NCBI GenBank assembly: GCA_947625755.1
Contig: CANQPJ010000002.1
Location: 1 to 64,000 of the forward strand
DNA: 64,000 nt
Origin: an uncultured Lachnospiraceae bacterium
GTDB taxonomy: Bacteria > Bacillota > Clostridia > Lachnospirales > Lachnospiraceae
Reading direction: 5' to 3'
The translations under genes and the position numbers were made by a program. The number at the start of each line of letters is the position of its first letter. Position 1 is the first letter of the stretch. Positions 59,716 through 64,000 of this stretch are shown here, one piece after another. The notes under the pieces were generated by a model. The model did not search any database. It was not told where the DNA came from and saw nothing but the letters and a program-made list of their open reading frames with translations.

Positions 59716-61194
59716 TTAATGCAAGGATTTGAATTCTTCCGCTTTCCTTTCAATCATCTCATCTATTCTGTCTATATACTGGTCGACATTTTTCAGCGTA
59801 TCAATTCTTTTAGCTTTTTTCATGTCAGTGGATAACAGCTTCGTAACAGCGCCGGCACCCACTGCCCAAACATCCTGATAATCTCCCATCATTAGAATAT
59901 TGTACAATCCTTCTTTTCCTGCCTTTGCATATCCTACGTTTTCCTGATTTCCTGCCATATTTTTCTGTCTGTATAAATAATAAGGTTTCATCCCCATTTT
60001 GCAGGCATATTCTTTTGTAATATTCATTAACCCGGTACTGTTTTCCATAGACATTCCCATAAATTTCTGTTTATTCATGCTAAAACGCGACGCACGCTTG
60101 ATTGCAAGTGAATGAATCGTCATACCGTCAGGTGAGAGCCTTACCGCTTCTTCCATGGAGTGACGAACCATTTCCGGAGTTTCTTCCGGAAGCCCTACAA
60201 TAAAATCCATATTAATATTATCCATACCGCACTCTCTTGCCAGAGTAAATGCTTTTTTCACCTGCTCTATCGTATGTTTTCTTCCAATCAGGTCAAGCGT
60301 CTTTTGGTTCATTGTCTGAGGATTAATGGATATACGCGTTACTCCCTGTCGATTAAGTACTTTTAGTTTTTCTCTGTTGATACTGTCCGGTCTTCCTGCT
60401 TCTACCGTAAATTCCTTCACTGTGTGAAAATCAAAGTTATTTTTCAATACACCCAGCAGTCTGTCCATCTGCTCCGGTGTTAATGTCGTAGGTGTGCCTC
60501 CGCCAATATATACTGTATTGAGTTCCCTTTTCTTTAATTTCCTGCCAAGAAACTTTATTTCTTTGACGAGTGCATCGATATAGCTGTCAACTTTATCTTT
60601 ATAAACATTCAGCGGATAAGATGTAAAGGAACAATATAAACATGTAGTGGGGCAAAACGGAATTCCGATATACAGACTGTATCCTTTTTTATAATTTATC
60701 CCGGACAGAACATTCTGCTCCATCTCTGCCACATCCATTGCTAAATCTAACTTGTCATCTGAAATAAAATAAGTATCTTTCATTTCTCTTCGCACTTCAT
60801 CTTCCGACATTCCCTGTTTTAACAACATTCTGGGAATTTTTGCCGGTCTGATTCCCGTTAAGTTTCCCCATGGAAGCGTTCGCCCGGTATCTTTTACCAG
60901 CACACAATATAAAAGCTTTTTAAGAGCATTTTTCGTGTTTCTTCTATCGGCAGCAGATAACACTGTAATCTCCTTATCCCCTAAAGACTCACACTCTATA
61001 TGCTCTTTAAAAAGCTCTCCATGTTCATCCATCAACCGGGTACAGATTTTCTTATCCGAAAATTCCACATATAAGATTCTGTAAGGATTTTTCACATCAG
61101 AATTAATCTTAAAAGGATGTCCCACATAAAAAGCCTGCACCATGGATTGAATATCATATTCAAATTGTCTTGGTTTTATCTGAATGTCTATCAT
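59716..61194 (-). CDS. hemZ: Radical SAM coproporphyrinogen dehydrogenase HemZ
   Basis: YIGIPFCPTTCLYCSFTSYP; YIGGGTPTTL; NMDFIVGLPEETPE. Confidence 0.9.
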   Translation of the reverse strand: MIDIQIKPRQFEYDIQSMVQAFYVGHPFKINSDVKNPYRILYVEFSDKKICTRLMDEHGELFKEHIECESLGDKEITVLSAADRRNTKNALKKLLYCVLVKDTGRTLPWGNLTGIRPAKIPRMLLKQGMSEDEVRREMKDTYFISDDKLDLAMDVAEMEQNVLSGINYKKGYSLYIGIPFCPTTCLYCSFTSYPLNVYKDKVDSYIDALVKEIKFLGRKLKKRELNTVYIGGGTPTTLTPEQMDRLLGVLKNNFDFHTVKEFTVEAGRPDSINREKLKVLNRQGVTRISINPQTMNQKTLDLIGRKHTIEQVKKAFTLARECGMDNINMDFIVGLPEETPEMVRHSMEEAVRLSPDGMTIHSLAIKRASRFSMNKQKFMGMSMENSTGLMNITKEYACKMGMKPYYLYRQKNMAGNQENVGYAKAGKEGLYNILMMGDYQDVWAVGAGAVTKLLSTDMKKAKRIDTLKNVDQYIDRIDEMIERKAEEFKSLH

Positions 61195-61814
61195 TAATAA
61201 TATACCTTTTCACTGTCAATATCTGTCATATCCATATGTCCCGGGTAGACCTCCGTTTTTCCCGGAAGTGTCAATAATTTTTCTCTGATAGAGCGGATAA
61301 TTGCAGCCTCACTGCCTCCCGGGAAATCTGTCCTGCCCCGGCTGGCATGAAACAATGTGTCACCACTAAATAAAACTTCGTTTTCAGCCAGATAATAACA
61401 TCCGCTTCCTTTTGTATGCCCCGGTGTCAAAAGAAACTTCATAGATATTCCGGCTACCGTCAGATTTTCTCCATCTTTCAAAAACCTGTCAGCGCAAACA
61501 GATACGGGCTCTCCAAACATGGCGGAAAGATTTGCTCTTTGGTCCAGCAAAAGCCTATCCTCCTCCTCTGATGCAATTACAGGAATATCATATCTTTGTT
61601 TTAAGGCATCCACCGCGCCAATATGGTCATAATGTCCATGCGTAAGAAGGATTGCCTTTGGAATCATTCCCAAATCACTGATATTGGTACTGATTTTTAA
61701 CTGGTCTCCGCCCGGGTCAACAATGAATCCCTCTTTGCTCTCTGTATTCATACACAAATAACAGTTTGTATAACATTCACTGACCAACACACTTCTAATT
61801 TTAATATCTGCCAT
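61194..61814 (-). CDS. MBL-fold hydrolase (glyoxalase II-like)
   Basis: ILLTHGHYDHIGAVDAL; LTPGHTKGSGCYYL; VYPGHMD. Confidence 0.9.
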   Translation of the reverse strand: MADIKIRSVLVSECYTNCYLCMNTESKEGFIVDPGGDQLKISTNISDLGMIPKAILLTHGHYDHIGAVDALKQRYDIPVIASEEEDRLLLDQRANLSAMFGEPVSVCADRFLKDGENLTVAGISMKFLLTPGHTKGSGCYYLAENEVLFSGDTLFHASRGRTDFPGGSEAAIIRSIREKLLTLPGKTEVYPGHMDMTDIDSEKVYY

Positions 61815-61868
61815 CTTTCTTCCTCTCTCTATTTCACCGGAACCATAATTCATCTGCTATTATAGCTA

Positions 61869-64000
61869 TTAACTACTGGTTCTCTCAATATCAATAATAC
61901 TGTCTATTGTCCGAATCTTCGAAATCAGACTATTTAATTCCTCTGTGCCCTGAATTGCAAACGTCATGGATATGGTTGCAATATCCGATTTACTGGTTCT
62001 ACTGTTAATACTATTTACATCAATGTTTCTCTCCGTAAATATCTTTGACAAATCAGTCAGAATACCAACCCGGTTATTCGCATATATAACGATTTCCGTC
62101 ATATATTTTCCATCATTTGACCCTTCATCTGCAGCCCAGCTTGCCTCAATCAATCTGCCCCGTTCAATATCCGGCAGGTTAATAATATTAATACAATCTG
62201 TCCGGTGGATAGAAACGCCTCTGCCTCTGGTGACAAATCCTACTATTTCATCCCCCGGAACAGGACTGCAGCATTTTGAAAAACGAACTGCCACATCATC
62301 CATTCCCTCAACAATAATCCCGCTTTTAGAGGCGCTTTTTCTGTCCTCATTATTTTTTGCAGTATTTGCCTCTCTGATAATATCTTCATCCGTCAATTCT
62401 GTTACATGGTCTTTTTCATATTCTGCCAAAAGTTTATTTACAATCTGACCTTCCTTTAATCCGCCATGTCCAACCGAAGCAATTAAGGATTCCCAGTTTT
62501 TATAACTGTATTTGAGACGAACCTTCTCCATATAATCCGGCTTTAACAGATTCGATAAAACAATTCCCTTTGTCTTACAGTATTTTTCAATCAGTTCCTT
62601 TCCCTTAATAATATTTTCTTCTTTATTCTGCTGTTTAAACCAAATATTAATTTTATTTTTTGCCTGTGTGCTTTTGACAATCTTTAACCAGTCCATACTT
62701 GGTCCTGTGGAATTGTTTGAAGTGACAATCTCCACTCTGTCGCCATTTTGAATTTTGTAGTCAATATTTACCATCTTTCCATTGACTCTGGCGCCCACCA
62801 TTTTATTGCCGACAGCGCTGTGAATACTGTATGCAAAATCAATTGGGGTTGAACCACTGGGCAGATTTTTTACGTCTCCATTTGGTGTGAAACAATATAC
62901 ACGTTCAGAGAACATGTTCAAATCATCCTTCAACAGATTAATAAATTCATGGTTATCCGACATATCCCTCTGCCATTCAAGAATCTGTCTCAACCATGCA
63001 ATTTTCTGCTCCTCATTATCACCATCACCCGTAATATTTTCTTTGTACTTCCAATGCGCAGCAATACCATATTCGGCAGTCTTATGCATTTCAAAAGTAC
63101 GAATCTGTATTTCAAAAGGCTGACCGTTCGGACCAATCAGTGTGGTATGAAGAGATTGATACATATTCTGCTTTGGCATGGCAATATAATCTTTAAAACG
63201 TCCCGGTACCGGCGTATATTTTTCATGAATAATACCAAGGGCACCATAGCAATCCATAACACTATCGACTATAATACGAACAGCAAACACATCATAAATC
63301 TGATCCAATGTTTTATTTTGCATTGTCATTTTTTTATATATGCTGAAATAATGCTTTACCCTGCCATCGATTGTCGCCTTAATTCCTGCTTTTTCTATAT
63401 ATCCTGCCACTTCAGCAATGAGACTGCTCATAAACTCTTCCCTATGTTCCAGTCTTTCATGGACACCTGTTACCAGTTCATTGTATTGTTCCGGTTGCAA
63501 ATATCTCAAAGCAAGGTCGTCCAGCTCTATCTTAATCTTGGAAATACCCAGCCGGTCTGCAATCGGAGCATAGATGTCCATCGTTTCCCTGGACTTCTCC
63601 TTCTGTTTTTCCGGTGTCATATACATCAGAGTACGCATATTGTGAAGTCGGTCAGCAAGTTTAATCAGAATTACTCTTATATCTTTTGCCATGGCAAGAA
63701 ACATTTTCCGAAGATTTTCTGCCTGTTTTTCCACTTTATCTACATCATAGTCTAATTTGGTCAGCTTGGTAACGCCATCTACCAAATCTGTTACCTCTTC
63801 ACCGAATTCCTCCACCATAATGGCTCTTGTAACAGAAGTATCTTCCATGACATCATGCAGAAGTCCCGCCATAATTGACTCCTTATCCAATTCTAAATCA
63901 GCCAGAATAATTGCAGTATGAAGAGGATGAATAATATATGGTTCTCCGGACTTTCTTTTTTGCTCTCCATGGGAAGCTCTTGCAAACTTATATGCCTTCT
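61869..64000 (-). CDS. relA: Bifunctional (p)ppGpp synthetase/hydrolase RelA/SpoT, 5' end outside the window
   Basis: HDVMEDTSVTRAIMVEEFGEEV; LADRLHNMRTLMYM; TGS and ACT domains; frame stays open to the window end. Confidence 0.94.
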   Translation of the reverse strand, partial: KAYKFARASHGEQKRKSGEPYIIHPLHTAIILADLELDKESIMAGLLHDVMEDTSVTRAIMVEEFGEEVTDLVDGVTKLTKLDYDVDKVEKQAENLRKMFLAMAKDIRVILIKLADRLHNMRTLMYMTPEKQKEKSRETMDIYAPIADRLGISKIKIELDDLALRYLQPEQYNELVTGVHERLEHREEFMSSLIAEVAGYIEKAGIKATIDGRVKHYFSIYKKMTMQNKTLDQIYDVFAVRIIVDSVMDCYGALGIIHEKYTPVPGRFKDYIAMPKQNMYQSLHTTLIGPNGQPFEIQIRTFEMHKTAEYGIAAHWKYKENITGDGDNEEQKIAWLRQILEWQRDMSDNHEFINLLKDDLNMFSERVYCFTPNGDVKNLPSGSTPIDFAYSIHSAVGNKMVGARVNGKMVNIDYKIQNGDRVEIVTSNNSTGPSMDWLKIVKSTQAKNKINIWFKQQNKEENIIKGKELIEKYCKTKGIVLSNLLKPDYMEKVRLKYSYKNWESLIASVGHGGLKEGQIVNKLLAEYEKDHVTELTDEDIIREANTAKNNEDRKSASKSGIIVEGMDDVAVRFSKCCSPVPGDEIVGFVTRGRGVSIHRTDCINIINLPDIERGRLIEASWAADEGSNDGKYMTEIVIYANNRVGILTDLSKIFTERNIDVNSINSRTSKSDIATISMTFAIQGTEELNSLISKIRTIDSIIDIERTSS

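Noticed and set aside
58304-59716. T-box riboswitches upstream of aspS and hisS
   Set aside because: Upstream gaps are under about 100 bp and show no T-box core sequence.
62949-63755. 268 aa + strand ORF antisense to relA/spoT
   Set aside because: Low-complexity translation opposite a well-conserved gene; typical AT-rich shadow ORF. The same applies to other long antisense ORFs such as 31466-31813 and 26834-27226.

Overview
Two-part window from a low-GC Firmicute, probably Lachnospiraceae (inferred from gene content and style, no search run). (1) Positions ~1-23.7 kb are the right-hand part of an integrated conjugative/plasmid-like element, with all genes on the minus strand: SSB, MoxR-like AAA+ ATPase, orphan DNA methylase-like protein, two Fic proteins, an HExxH protein broken by a frameshift at an A8 run, a VirD4/TraG coupling protein, a PIN toxin/antitoxin pair, a DUF4160/DUF2442 pair, an iteron-type Rep initiator, and secreted/surface proteins including a nine-repeat Cna-B adhesin with an SPKTG anchor. 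No integrase, relaxase or left end lies in the window. (2) Positions ~23.7-64 kb are chromosomal core: NifU-like/GGGtGRT, asd, tRNA-Thr, htpG with CIRCE, dus, argH, proA, serA-serC-ilvB-ilvD-leuB, yajC-tgt, aroC, glyA, aspS, hisS, hemZ, relA/spoT. The strongest candidate for an undescribed system is a regulatory architecture in the element. Three near-identical sigma-A promoters each start transcription on the same ~57-63 nt leader (AGAGATTGATAGAGGC...GGTCTTATTTTTTT). This leader folds as a terminator-like hairpin with an invariant 5' arm. The three operons behind these leaders carry five further terminator-like hairpins directly upstream of ribosome-binding sites. This suggests element-wide attenuation or processive antitermination. 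A second four-copy promoter-like motif (GGTGGTGGATGTGGTGATT-N9-TAnnnT) precedes the rep, surface-protein and accessory genes. Other notable structure: 22-bp iterons plus a 12-bp repeat array beside rep, a TTGACAC half-site cluster at the element end, and two inverted copies of a 74-bp-period repeat element in the core region.
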